Shown in pieces: positions 13,459 through 24,760 of a DNA stretch of 64,000 nucleotides. The translations under genes were made by a program, and so were the position numbers. Position 1 is the stretch's first letter. Each line of letters begins with the position of its first letter. Below the pieces are notes generated by a model. It saw nothing but the letters and a program-made list of their open reading frames with translations. It did no database searches and was not told the origin of the DNA. The DNA lies in assembly GCF_900496995.4 (NCBI RefSeq), contig NC_044006.1, forward strand, positions 34,843,120 to 34,907,119. The letters run 5' to 3'. This DNA comes from Aquila chrysaetos chrysaetos (taxonomy: Eukaryota > Chordata > Aves > Accipitriformes > Accipitridae).

Positions 13459-13760
13459 CGTGTGGCGGGTTGGGCAGCGGGGCGGCGGTGGGTCGCCGTG
13501 ACGGAGCCGCCAGCCGCCGCCTTCCCGGTCTTGCGCACCCTGCTCCTGCCGCCGGGGCAAGCTGCGGTGAACGGGGCTGAGGGAGCGTGGGCGGGCTCTG
13601 TCTCTGGGAGTCACTTAAGGGTCCCCGCAGGTGCGGGTACAGAGAGCATCAGCTTCCCCGGGAGCCGCGGGCAAACTTTCCGTGTGGGTGTAGCCCCTGA
13701 CAGGATTGCAGGCCGGGGTGTCGCAGCCTCTGGTCGAGGGAGCCCTTGGGGTGTCTGAGG

Positions 13761-16700
13761 CTTTCACAGCAAGGGCTTGCAGTGGGAGAGAATTACAATG
13801 GTGGCCATTTTTACCGATGAGTTGGTTTGTGCCCTTTAAAAAGGGCTTCCCAGTTTATGGGCAGGAGACCTTCTCTCTCTGTATGTGTCTGGGACCATGT
13901 TCCTGTGACAGGTAGTTCAGGTGACAGAGGAATCAGGAAATTTAGTGTCCCACCAGAAACTTGGCAAAATACTACTATGGAAACTTACGACGGCAAGTGG
14001 GTCAGCCTAGCAAAATGCAGCAGCTGGGTTACTCCACACAGCTTACATTTTTTTACCTCTGTGCAGTTCAGCATCGAGGCTTTTCAAGTAGTTCCATTTG
14101 ATATTGTGTGAATGTCCTGTCATTTTTTTTCAATCATTGTATACGTAAGAGAAGGATCTTGCCATGTAAAACATTGCATAAAAAATGCTAGCAATCAAAA
14201 GGTCAAACAGATGCTTTTAATATGCTATAGAGAAATAAATATGGACTACTGGCTGTCTCGTTATTGAAAAGATGCAGGTTTTAAGGCAAAATTTGAATAA
14301 CTGTGGTTGCTCATGAAAACCTTATAGAAATTACGTCTATAGAAAGAATACAAAACACTTTTTTGGTTCGTGTCACTAAAAGTTTGATAGTGTTGAAAAT
14401 TAGTAGTTTATCTGTGTGTCCTTTTGGTCTGCCTGTGTAAGTAAGCATTGAGGCATACGTGAAGTATACTTTCATGGCAAAGGAGTAATTCGGGTGGTAT
14501 CTCTTATTTATGAGTCTGTAGTATATTTCACTGATCAGTCTTTCTTTAGTTATTAGTGGCATGAGGCAAGGCTGACCACTTCCAGCAACAAAACATGGAA
14601 TAAAAAAAGTGCAAGAAATTGCCATACATTTAAAAACCTGAGAACATGATTCCCCAGAAATTAAGAGATGAAAAACAAGGAGACATAGCTGAAACTCAGG
14701 ACTTATTTTTATCAAATACAGTCCAGAATTTTGAAACAGCCTACCCTCTTTTCCTATCTTCAACATTTTAGACTGGCAGGTGGTATGGAAAATTAGTCAT
14801 TTTATGCAGTAGCCTCTTACACGAGGCTGCAAAAATTCTTCTAAATGTAGCATTTCCTCTGTTGTCCTGCATTGTTACTTCCTGTTCAGCGGAAAGGTGA
14901 GCTTTAAACGTTACATTCTCAGGGAAGTGGGAAGTCCAGGAACCTTCCCCAAACACCAGATAGACCTTATGTGCTGTGGAAGATAACAATAAGCAGTCTA
15001 GAAGAAAATCAGTAGGAGGAATTTTAATCGTAATTACCATGTTATTTATTCTTAAAATGAACATTCATTAAAGTAAAGGTATGAGTTTCAAGTCCACAGG
15101 TTTTTGCCAGATTTACATTATTTTCCCCATGCGAAAATTCAGTCTCTTTATTTGAAAATGGATTGTTTCAACTTGAGGCCACATTAAGAGCCAAGTACTT
15201 TGTGCTGATACGTTCACAGAAATTAGTAGAGCGTGATGTAGACAAAATCTTCCACACGAATGCCTTTGGCCTTACTGATCTAGAGCATTTCTGTTATAGA
15301 GCATTAAGTGTCTTTATGTTTGGGGTTTTTTTAATCCATAAGTTTGATGTCATTCCTTAGAGTAAAATGTGGATATTACAATTGTTTTCTGTAACTTTAA
15401 ACTATACCACTTCAGTTAATCTTTATACGCAGATTTGAGAATTTTAATTGAACGGGGCTGTGAAAATGCAACTTATCAATTTGTTTGTTTTATTAAGGGG
15501 TTTTGGACTATGCCACTTCTGCAATGAATGTAAGAGAGTGCTGAAAAAAAAGGATACCAGCCAATCTGTGAAGAGTTATTGTATATATGCAATGAGAAAA
15601 TACAAGAAAACACATGATACAAAAAGGAACTTTCAGCATGAGAACCAAAAAGGAGAATGTACACTTAAAACAGTAGGTTGAATTTTAAAAAAAAAAATTA
15701 AAAATTGAAGTTAGTAATTTTTGCTGCTCTTAAACTCTTGGCTACGGGTGTTTATATATGCTCTGCAGAATCAGAACTGTGAAGATTTATTTTATTTAAG
15801 ATTAAGATCTTTGAACTTACATGTCAGCTCTGTGTATTGTGTTAATTTCATCGTTTTCAGGGACAGGATACTAGGCTAGACAGAACTTTGCTTTGAAGTA
15901 GTATTTCTGTTCTTTGATGAAGACAATAAATACGAAAAGAAAAGTCCAACAACTTTGTAACTTGGGGAAGTTGTCCTCTCCTGCTGCTTCTTCTAGTAAC
16001 AGGCCTGGAAAGCAGAAACAGCATTTTTCTGCAAGTCTTATTTTAATGTCTGACAGGCAAGAAGGAAGAATGCTAAGAACTGCAAGGGAGTAAGAGACAT
16101 CTTGGGGAAATAAAAACAAATACAAAGGAAAAAATGGATAGAACAACTTTGTTCTGGAGCAGAAATAGTTTTTGAGTGAGGGCATATGCCGATGTGGGTC
16201 TGATAATAGTCTTACGCTATTTGGGGCTATTAGAAAGTATTGGAAATGAGAAAGTATCAGAGAAAATGTTATCTTGACAGATAAGTAAATGAGACTGACA
16301 TTATGTGGAGCAGGAATGGCATAAGTAAGACAAAAACTGTCTACTAAGGGCTTTAAAGTAAGATAAATAGCTTGTGTCTGACTTGGGAGTCAGTGCAGTG
16401 ATCCCAGGAGGTGGTGCAGTGGCTGAATCAGTGACACAAGAAAATTATTTTCTATAGCAGTTTGAATGAATATAAGCAGAAGAATTTTCACAACCAGAAA
16501 AGAGGTTACTGTGTTAGAGATGTGAAGTGTTAAGAGTCGTATCAGGAATTTTAGTAGCATACATAAAAAAGCTAAACACTTTGTAAATACATGTTCTGCA
16601 TGCTTTTATATGCAGTCTAGATGTTAATAAGATCATCAACCTACATATAGAGAGAAAAGATAGATTTACTTCCTTCATTAATGTGGAAGTGCCTGTTATG

Positions 16701-18320
16701 TGAACTCTGTCCTGTAGGAGCATCCAAGAGTATAAAGGGATGGTTTCATTAAAAAAAGAAAAAAAAGTGCAAAGTGGGTCTTCCTTAAACATGAGGTCTA
16801 ACTTGCATCTTATCCCAGGGGAGAGTTTTGAAATGACATCTGGAGTATGTAATTTTGTTTAGTCAAATCTTTTTTAATATGACTCTTGCACAAGTTCTGC
16901 AGCCCTGTGAAGTTATGCTGAAATGTATGGGGCTTTTGCTGTGTAGCACTTCGATACAAGTTAGTACCATATGCTTCATTTAACTGAGGTACTTATCCAG
17001 AAAACTTGCCATCTCCTGGGGCATTGATGTAAGACCAGTAGTACTTAATACACACAACTGTTACTTAACAGGGCCTTAATGGGATAGTGGCCACTGCTTA
17101 CTAGTATCTGCCCCTGGTCATTCAGTGCTGCTTATGTCATCTGTCTGTTACAGTCTCTTGGAATGTGTCTATACAAGGAAAATGTTCCCTGCAATTAATT
17201 CCCTGAGGATAAAATACTGGGTGCTCTAGTGGAAATAGACAGGTGATGGAGGTAACAATTTCTGCACTGATTATTACAGTGGGGAAGATCTGGTAACTTC
17301 CCTTATAGTCTTGAAGGGTGCTTGAGATACTGTTTTTCTTATAAAATTAAAAATAAAAATATAGTCATAAGTAGTGTTGGATTGCAGTCATTTCTGTATT
17401 TGTAAGATTCATATTGTCATTTGATTAGTTAATCGCCCATTTTCAAAAGTGTGAACATATTTTCACACTTCAACCAAGACAGTGTTAACAATGAAACTAT
17501 AGATAGCAATAGAGATTAATTATCTATCGCACAAGTCTCTGCACCTTGTTCTTACCAGATAAAGAGAGCCTGTCTGCCTGCACACAGGTGTGATTTTTTT
17601 TTTTCAACTCCAAACAATAGCCTTGGTCAAATGAGTTCAAAGGAATATTTTTCAAATTGCACCTCTTAAACATGTTTGCTGTTGACATTTTTGATCTTGT
17701 TTCATCAAATATAACTTCCAGTAAAAGACTGTGATTCTCTGCTAAGTTTACCCGTGTGAAATACATTCACTCATAGGTGAGAGATGTGGGGGAGCTTTAA
17801 ATGAGAATTAACATTTAGAATCAAAGAAACATTTCTTTCTCTTCTTAAGGGAACATACTTCTACTGAAGGCACTGTAAAGTTGTTCAGGGCCTTATTTGC
17901 AATTGCCATCTGAATTTTCACTGACTGGAGACATTTCTTCCAGAAGAGGGAAAAAGATGAAGGAGGAGTTTGTAGTGTCTTTTTGTTGTGCAAATTGCAA
18001 CATTTTGTATTTATTCCCCCATATAAAATTAAACCCATCCATTTGTCTGGTTTCTAAAGGTTTAAGGATCAGCGGTCTTTACAGCAGAATCTGCTATGGT
18101 AGGAAGAAGAAGCACTAGGCATGCTGAACTATTTCTGTCCTGTGTTACTAATCTATAATTCTGCTTGTTGCAGCAAGTGGATACTAGTAGCTTGCAGACC
18201 TCTGAACCTGCAGCCTGTCAAGTCTCATAACTGATGTGAGACTTCTGCATTATCTTCAGAGTGCAAGCACTAATGCTGTGTTGCCTTGGCCTCTCTCTTG
18301 CTCTAGAAGAACTGCAGCTG
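13761..18320. other. Intergenic sequence upstream of CMC1
   Basis: AT-rich DNA with no supportable coding exon. Open frames are short and lack recognisable protein families. The only structures I note are T-box-like motifs between 17447 and 17761. In mammals this side of CMC1 faces EOMES. Confidence 0.7.
17447..17470. promoter_or_regulatory. Inverted repeat resembling paired T-box half-sites
   Basis: Arms AAGTGTGAA and TTCACACTT are exact reverse complements (9 bp) separated by 6 bases. Each arm differs by one base from the T-box half-site core AGGTGTGA. An exact AGGTGTGA lies at 17586-17593 and a partial GTGTGAAA at 17754-17761. Function is inferred only. Confidence 0.3.
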
Positions 18321-18325
18321 GCGTG

Positions 18326-18354
18326 TCACTAGGTGGCACGCTCTAAGGTGGCAG
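18326..18354 (+). promoter_or_regulatory. Tandem CTCF-like motifs
   Basis: TCACTAGGTGGCAC at 18326-18339 matches the CTCF core (CCASYAGRKGGCRS) at all but the first base. Immediately after it, at about 18341-18354, TCTAAGGTGGCAGT carries a second, weaker AGGTGGCAG core in the same orientation. CTCF sites with one orientation often mark chromatin loop anchors. Occupancy cannot be seen from sequence. Confidence 0.5.
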
Positions 18355-21300
18355 TGCCTGTGTCAAGTCCTGTGGCACTGATCTTGCCACTTCACCAAGA
18401 ATGAAACCTTTCCCTTCGTGGGCCTGGCCTTTCTACTCATGTTTCAGGGGAGTTGGAAGCATCCAATCAGGGTGACTACCATAAATTTTTTGTTGTCTTT
18501 CTAGCAAGACGTCACTGAAGTAGTATCTGGGGAGCTGGCCATCTGCTCAAGTAGAAAAATTGCATCAAATAATAATTACGTTTGCTAGTCACTACTAGAT
18601 CTGATTGGCAGAGTGAAAAACACTTCAGTTCGCTTCCCTTCCTGAAGTCCACACACAGCAGCACAACCTTTCACTGGCTTTTGTTTCCTCTTTTATCTCA
18701 ATGGATTCAGATGTACCCCAAAGTTATAAACTATATACCAAATGTAGATGACTGGCATCAAGATTTTCAAATAATAGTAGTTCAGTAATGTAAAAGGAGG
18801 GGAAGGTCCACCACCAGAACAAACTAGTTTATAAACTTTCATCGTTTGATTTACCCTGTTTACAAGAACAATTACTTTTCAGGCTATGGTCAGAATGTTT
18901 TCTTGTCTGAATACATTCATGACAATTATGGGGTGACTGTCACTTGCATCGAAGATTTTATTTGGAAACTTACTTCAGCCATTGCTGAAGCTTTGGATTT
19001 TCATTTTCCTTCCTTGTGGCTCTGCGTGCAGTCACAAGTTTTTTTTGTGTTCATGATTTTCTTTAAAAAGCTACTTAGCCATTCTCTTGCTTTATCCTTT
19101 CCCATTTTTTTAAATGCCATACAGAGAAGGGCTAGTCCCTGATCATAAATGTTTGAAAGGAAATGGTTCAATGTTCAATGTGGCTTCTAGGCCACAGTAA
19201 CCACTGCATGGTGCAGTCTTCTAGGTATGTGAGCTGGCACTAGAGCCTTCTTGCTGTCTTTCCATTAGTACTAGCCTGGACATTTCCTAATCACTCCCTG
19301 GTCTGGTTTTAATTTGTTTGGGTTTTTAGTGCCACAGTAGAGAATGTCTCTATGGAGGCAAGCTCTGAAGTTCTAAGGTACTTTCCAATCCATTCCTTAA
19401 CATAGACAGGTATAACAGCTCCACCCTTGGTGTCAGGAGTTATTGCAAGTATAGAAAAACAAACAGAGTAAGTCTTTAATAACTGAAACATGCTACATAG
19501 TCCGGTTTGAGCACTAAGTCTTGTTTGTACATACTCTTTTTGTGTAGTAAATCCCTGCTTAGAGACACAAATCCTCTTAACTGCTGGTTGATTCTCTTAA
19601 GAATCATTGTCTGTTTCTTTAGTTCTGAAAATGTTTGCTTCTTATAGGACATGCCACCCTGTAATGTAGGATCACCATTCTGCCTTGAAGTTCAACTGCA
19701 GTAGTTGCTTCTTTCATCTCTAAACCTCAAAAAGCCTTATAGATAGGGAAACAACAGTACAAAGAGCTTAAGCAGTTTGCCTGACATTGTGGAGGAATGC
19801 TAGTGGTAGAGTAGAGGTCTGAAGATCAAGCTCCTCAGTTTATAGTCCACTGAGATGACATGAGATGATAACACTGCTCATAGTTCAGGAAATTAGGCTT
19901 TGCATTTGGATTGGTGTCATTGGAAATGGTAAGATCTGAGTCATCACAGCAGAAGACAAAGGTGATGAAACAAAGGCTACTTAATGTATGTAGAGAAGGA
20001 TGCAGAAATGAATGAGAAAAAATGTCATTGCTGGATGTGATCCTGACACTGTCTAAAAAAATCTTTCAGCAGATGGCTTCTTTTTGCATGCATCAAACTC
20101 TCAGTATTTAGCTTATAATAAATCCTCATACCTATCTGTACCCAAATTTACAGTAGGATAGTGTTATATAATTATCTACAATATTATATTTGCATACTTC
20201 TTAGTTTACATTGTTAAGAAGTCTGTGTTTGGTTGTCTCCTTCTCCATAAAATATAAAAACCAATCTGAGATACTGGGGTTTATGTTCCTTAAAACTTAA
20301 AATGATTAAATGTGTTTACTACACTTTGACTTGTTTCAAATTCAAACTTGACACTTGAAGACTGATAAACAGGATGTGAGTAGAGGAAGACGCTTTTCCT
20401 ACCATGACAGATATGATCAAAATGTGGTTTTTTTAATAAAAGCTTTTCCCCTCCCTTTAGTTTTCAGGGGTGTAAGAGTGATGCAACAATAATAATGCTG
20501 AACACTTAGCTTCTACATATTCACCAGTCTGGAAAATTCAATCTGACTTTAAATTTAAACACTACTCTGCTAAGAAGCCTCAACTGGCCAGCACTGATTC
20601 CGTGGTTTTACTTACTGAGATATGGACGTTATGAAGAGGTAGTATTGACAGTCATAAAACTCCATAAGCTGAAGTTCAGTAAGGGGAAAAAAGTCTGACA
20701 TGCTTCTTTGTGTTCATCCATTGCTTTGGAAATGAACTTCTCAGTTCCTAGTATCCTATCTATGTTGTGCAGTTAAGTACTTGCCTGTTTGTAAGTACAG
20801 GACTCATTACTGAAGGCAGTGAAATTATCATGTCACATATTTTTCAGCTGAGAAATAAACTCTCATTGTAGCTGCAAACAAACATGTTTTCTATCCCTGT
20901 CTCCCTTTCTCATCTTTTTTATGTTGCTGAGTATGGTTTTGTAGCTGCTGTACTTTCATCTACTGACATTCATTTCAGTGTCAAGGGAGCACTGAATGCA
21001 GGGAAGGGAGATCTGATTTGAAAACTCGGCTCTTAACATGTATTTCCCCGCAATATGATTCTGGTATGTTCCTAATTATCTACCTTACTGGGATATTTAC
21101 ATCCTTAAGTAATACAGGTTTTGTGCAACTCCTGTTCTGATGGCTGGTTGGTGGGGGTGCAGCAAGGGTTAGTTGCTATTGATGTGGGATATTTTTCAGA
21201 CTGATTAATGTAACATATTGTAATACATAGAATCCAAATGAAAACTCAAAAGATTTAGCCCACGGATTCCAGTTGTGTTTAGAATGTCGTAAGAGCCTGA

Positions 21301-24300
21301 TGGCTTTTACATTCAAATTCTTTGCTGCAAAGCATTTAATTAACCATCTCCTTTGCTTTACAACCAGTGTTCAACCTTTATTCACAACTGAAAAGTATGT
21401 GAGGATATGTAATGGAATGAAGCTGGATGCAAAAGTGGATACTCAATGGAAACCCTTGGCAAAGTTAGTAAAACAAATCTCGTAAGATTTTGGAAGTGCT
21501 GGACAGTTCTGAAATTTCAGTGACAATGGTAACAATTTTAAATTAGGGCAAACTGAAACTGGGAGTTAAATACAGATACTATGATTCAGGATTTCATAGT
21601 TAATCTCTTTGCTCTCCAAGTAAAAAAGTGTTTAAGGTGTGTCCTATATTTCTCAACTTTTCCTAACACGCTACAATTTGGGATTATAGATTTTATGTAA
21701 ATATTTATATTATTTACCTATCTCCAGCATTAGCGTAATCATTGTGCATTGTTAACATCAGTATCAGGGATTGGGGTCTGTTTCTTCAGGCATTGTCTAC
21801 ATATCTGTTCCAAAAATATAAACAATTGAAATGACATAACAGGCAGAATTGAATAAGGGCAAAGAGAGCAGGAAGACATAACAAATGTTGTAGTTGGTAT
21901 GAACACATCTACTGCATATATGTTATCATGATACATATGTAATATATGTGGACTGTAGTGTATGTATTATATATAGGTATTTAATTATCTTTCCTACCTA
22001 TCCTATAGAATTAGGAAGGAGCATAGCAAAGGTCAAAGAAGACCTGATTGAACAGTGATTTGTTAAAGAAAGTGTAACTTTCTTTAGCTTAACTTTGTCA
22101 TGTTTTTACGTAACTAGGGCAAAGTGTTAATCAACTCAGAAAAGCAGGGATTTTTGGTCAGGCTATTTTGAATTCATTGTTTCTTGGAGTTTCTTTACCC
22201 CACTTGTTATAACACCTTTTATTTAATTTCAGTGACTAATTCACATTTTAGAGAAAAGAATAGTCAGTTCTCTAAACTTTCAGTAAGGTTCATAACATCT
22301 GTGAGATTTCCCAGAAGTTCCACGACAAAATTATGGGAGACCAAATCTGATATTTCTGGTAAATCAAAGGCTTGAAACAAACAAAAAAATATTCTTTTAA
22401 AAATTAACACTTACATAAATTAGCATAGAGAAGTAGAAAAGCATAGAAAACAATCCTCCCAGTCTTTCTGTGTTTTAGTTTGAATAGGAATTCGAAAATG
22501 TAACTAAATCCACTGCAGAGGATAAATCAACTTTTTTTTCCTGAGCATTGTGCTCTATGACACAAACATGTAAATCTCCCTCACTATCATAATTTGTATT
22601 CAGTTAAGTACCAAAAAGTTGATTGCAGAGTGTGATGAATCAATTCCCATGCTGGTATAAGCCGTAGAAAGGGGAAGCTGAAGTTTGAATTTCATCATTG
22701 TCTGATATGGAACAGCAGATTATGAGTAACAGCAAGATTTTAACCCCTGTGTTCTAAAAAAACATTGCATATGGAATGTCAGAATAACTCTTTTTCACCT
22801 GGCTGTGCTATATACTGTTGCTAGCATCGATAGAAATAAAAGTTCTGTTTGTTCTGAGGGCACTTTCTCCCTATTTAGAAAAGAAGGTTTTAAGACGTGG
22901 AAATTTGCATAGCTTGGTATTTATTTCCTCAGCTAGGAAATCTTAGCAAAATGGAGGCAGCCTAGTTAGCTGGAGAAATCATAGCACCTTTAGAGAATTA
23001 CAATTTTTTTTTTTAGTATGTTTTTATTGGGTCCTTAACAAGCACTTCTTATACCTTCTTTTTATGCTGCTTGATTTTTCATTCCAGAAATATATACTGT
23101 AAGTATAGTATCTTAATGTTACATGTTTTCTTCCATTGCTATTTCATGCATAGAAAAACTTTTATTATTCTTTTGCTCTCTATTACAAGTGTGACAGCTT
23201 GGCCCTTTGTAATGCATAAGGATCACTTTTTGTCAATTTTAGTGGGAGAAGAAGCAATATGTTGCAAAACTTTATCTACCATCTCTGGCAAATGGTATTC
23301 TTGTTATGGTTCCAATTTCAAACCCATTGGTACGCCAGTTACGCTGTCATCCAATATCCTCCAGTTCATTACTATAATTCAGTTTTTACCACAGTTCATC
23401 TCCAAATTTGTCATATTAATTGTCTTTCTTGCCATCCTTTGTTGTCCATGAAAGTTTTTGTTTACTCTGTAAAATATAAAGGTTTGGTTGGTGGGTGGCA
23501 CCTGATCTATACCAGTATTGACAGATGTACAAATGCAAATCAGGCGTGTGGCTGAACTGGATTTTCTGCGATGCACTTTTACAGTCCCTTCATATTCATC
23601 TGCTTCTTCCTTAGCCATTTACATGTTAATTGCTTTTTACCATAAAAAGCAATCCATAACCTGGCATGTCATGGATGCTACCATTTTGAAGTACTGAAAT
23701 GCATTTACACTTTTACAACAGCGATGGTAGCTATTAATACTGTAACTGAAAGTAAATAAATACCTTTGTAATTGAGCTCTCATTCTTTGAATTGGCTTGA
23801 AATTAAGTCTTGTTAGTCAAAAAACTAGGGGAAATTTTGAGGTTTTTTTTAAGCTCATGTATGGTTTACACAAGTAGGAATATTTTATTAAAGAAATGCT
23901 ATCTCTTTAAGCTTGTAGAATAGTATGATGTTTAAGAATGTCTCACATTGATTCCAGTTGCAGATTTCATTGTGGAAGACAGAGCTACTCAGACATGAGA
24001 GACTTAGAATACAATCCTAACTAGGACCATCTGGCATAAGTGCAAGCAAAGTACCTCTAGGAAGGTGTAACCAGTTGTGGTGGCAGTTTAAGCTCCATTC
24101 ATGTTTGTATCGCATCTTCAACAAAGACAGAAGTGTAAAGGATTGTTCCAAAGAAAATATTACGGTACCTAGCTTTGTATAATTAAAAGATCATTTTGAA
24201 CAATTTAGCGTTAAACTAAGATGACTGTCCAGATGATGATTAGGACATCCATCTGCGGAATGCAATTTGCATTGAATTCTGTCTTATGTAGCCCAAGTTC

Positions 24301-24520
24301 TGCCTGAACAGCTAGAACATGGCAACTGCACAGACATAATTCTTTTGATGTCAGGGCAACACATGCTGGCCATTTTATTAACTCTCTGTTCATCAAGCCA
24401 TGTTCTGCTTTGAACCTAAAGAATTCGAAATGTCCACTTCAGCATAATTTTTTCCTCATCATTCATTCCATTGGTATAGCAAAAACCCCACAGTGTACCA
24501 CCATCTGCAAATTCTGAGTA
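18355..24520. other. Intergenic sequence, no supported gene
   Basis: AT-rich DNA with scattered short open frames, the longest being 126 codons at 23071-23451, which resembles no family I know. There is a TA-rich patch around 21925-21980. I see no RNA gene or identifiable transposon here. Confidence 0.65.
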
Positions 24521-24760
24521 CCAACCAGGTTAGGCCCCTGCAGGCTTCCAGCTGAGGAGGAGCTCTGGTTCCTTGGCAGGGGTGACACTCAGTCTCCAGG
24601 GTCGAGGCCATAGGAGACACCTTAGGGAGATCTCCTGCTGATGGTGAACCAACACCAGGAGGGTGAGAAGCAGCTGCAGCCAGAGCTGCACGCCAGCTAG
24701 CCTGCCTGCTGGAGGTACGGGGCTACAGCAACACAGAGCCAGGGTGGGGGAAAGCAGCAG
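24520..24760. other. GC-rich tract of unknown origin
   Basis: About 240 bp clearly richer in G and C than its surroundings, with several CAG/CTG-containing words but few CpG. It has no long open frame and no CpG-island character. It could be an old, decayed repeat, an exon of a noncoding transcript, or a regulatory element. I cannot assign it. Confidence 0.4.

Larger units (their letters stand above)
13394..13480 (+). repeat. Local tandem duplication in the CMC1 promoter
   Basis: Bases 13394-13425 and 13449-13480 match at 29 of 32 positions, with a 55-bp period. Each copy starts with GCGCATGCGC and continues with a GTGGCGGG-type GC box. The segment at 13349 shares the first ten bases and then only general GC-rich character, so it may be an older, more diverged unit. 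Confidence 0.8.
12690..13760. promoter_or_regulatory. CMC1: CpG island and promoter of CMC1
   Basis: About 1.1 kb of very GC-rich, CpG-dense DNA in an otherwise AT-rich window. It spans CMC1 coding exon 1 and continues both upstream and into the start of intron 1. It holds many GC-box-like strings (for example cccgcccc near 13219), three perfect GCGCATGCGC sites and a one-mismatch copy. There is no TATA box near the start codon, so transcription probably starts at dispersed sites upstream of 13176 (higher coordinates). CpG-island promoters are often bidirectional, so a divergent plus-strand noncoding transcript is possible, but I see nothing that proves one. Several long open frames on both strands here are a by-product of the lack of stop codons in GC-rich DNA. 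Confidence 0.93.

Noticed and set aside
12515..13614. Several open frames of 188-285 codons on both strands
   Set aside because: They overlap each other in many frames in a CpG island, are low-complexity Arg/Ala/Pro/Gly-rich, and arise from the scarcity of stop codons in GC-rich DNA. The real coding exon here is only 25 bases.
23071..23451. 126-codon hydrophobic open frame that looks membrane-like
   Set aside because: Hydrophobic residues follow from T-rich sequence. There is no family similarity and no supporting gene structure.
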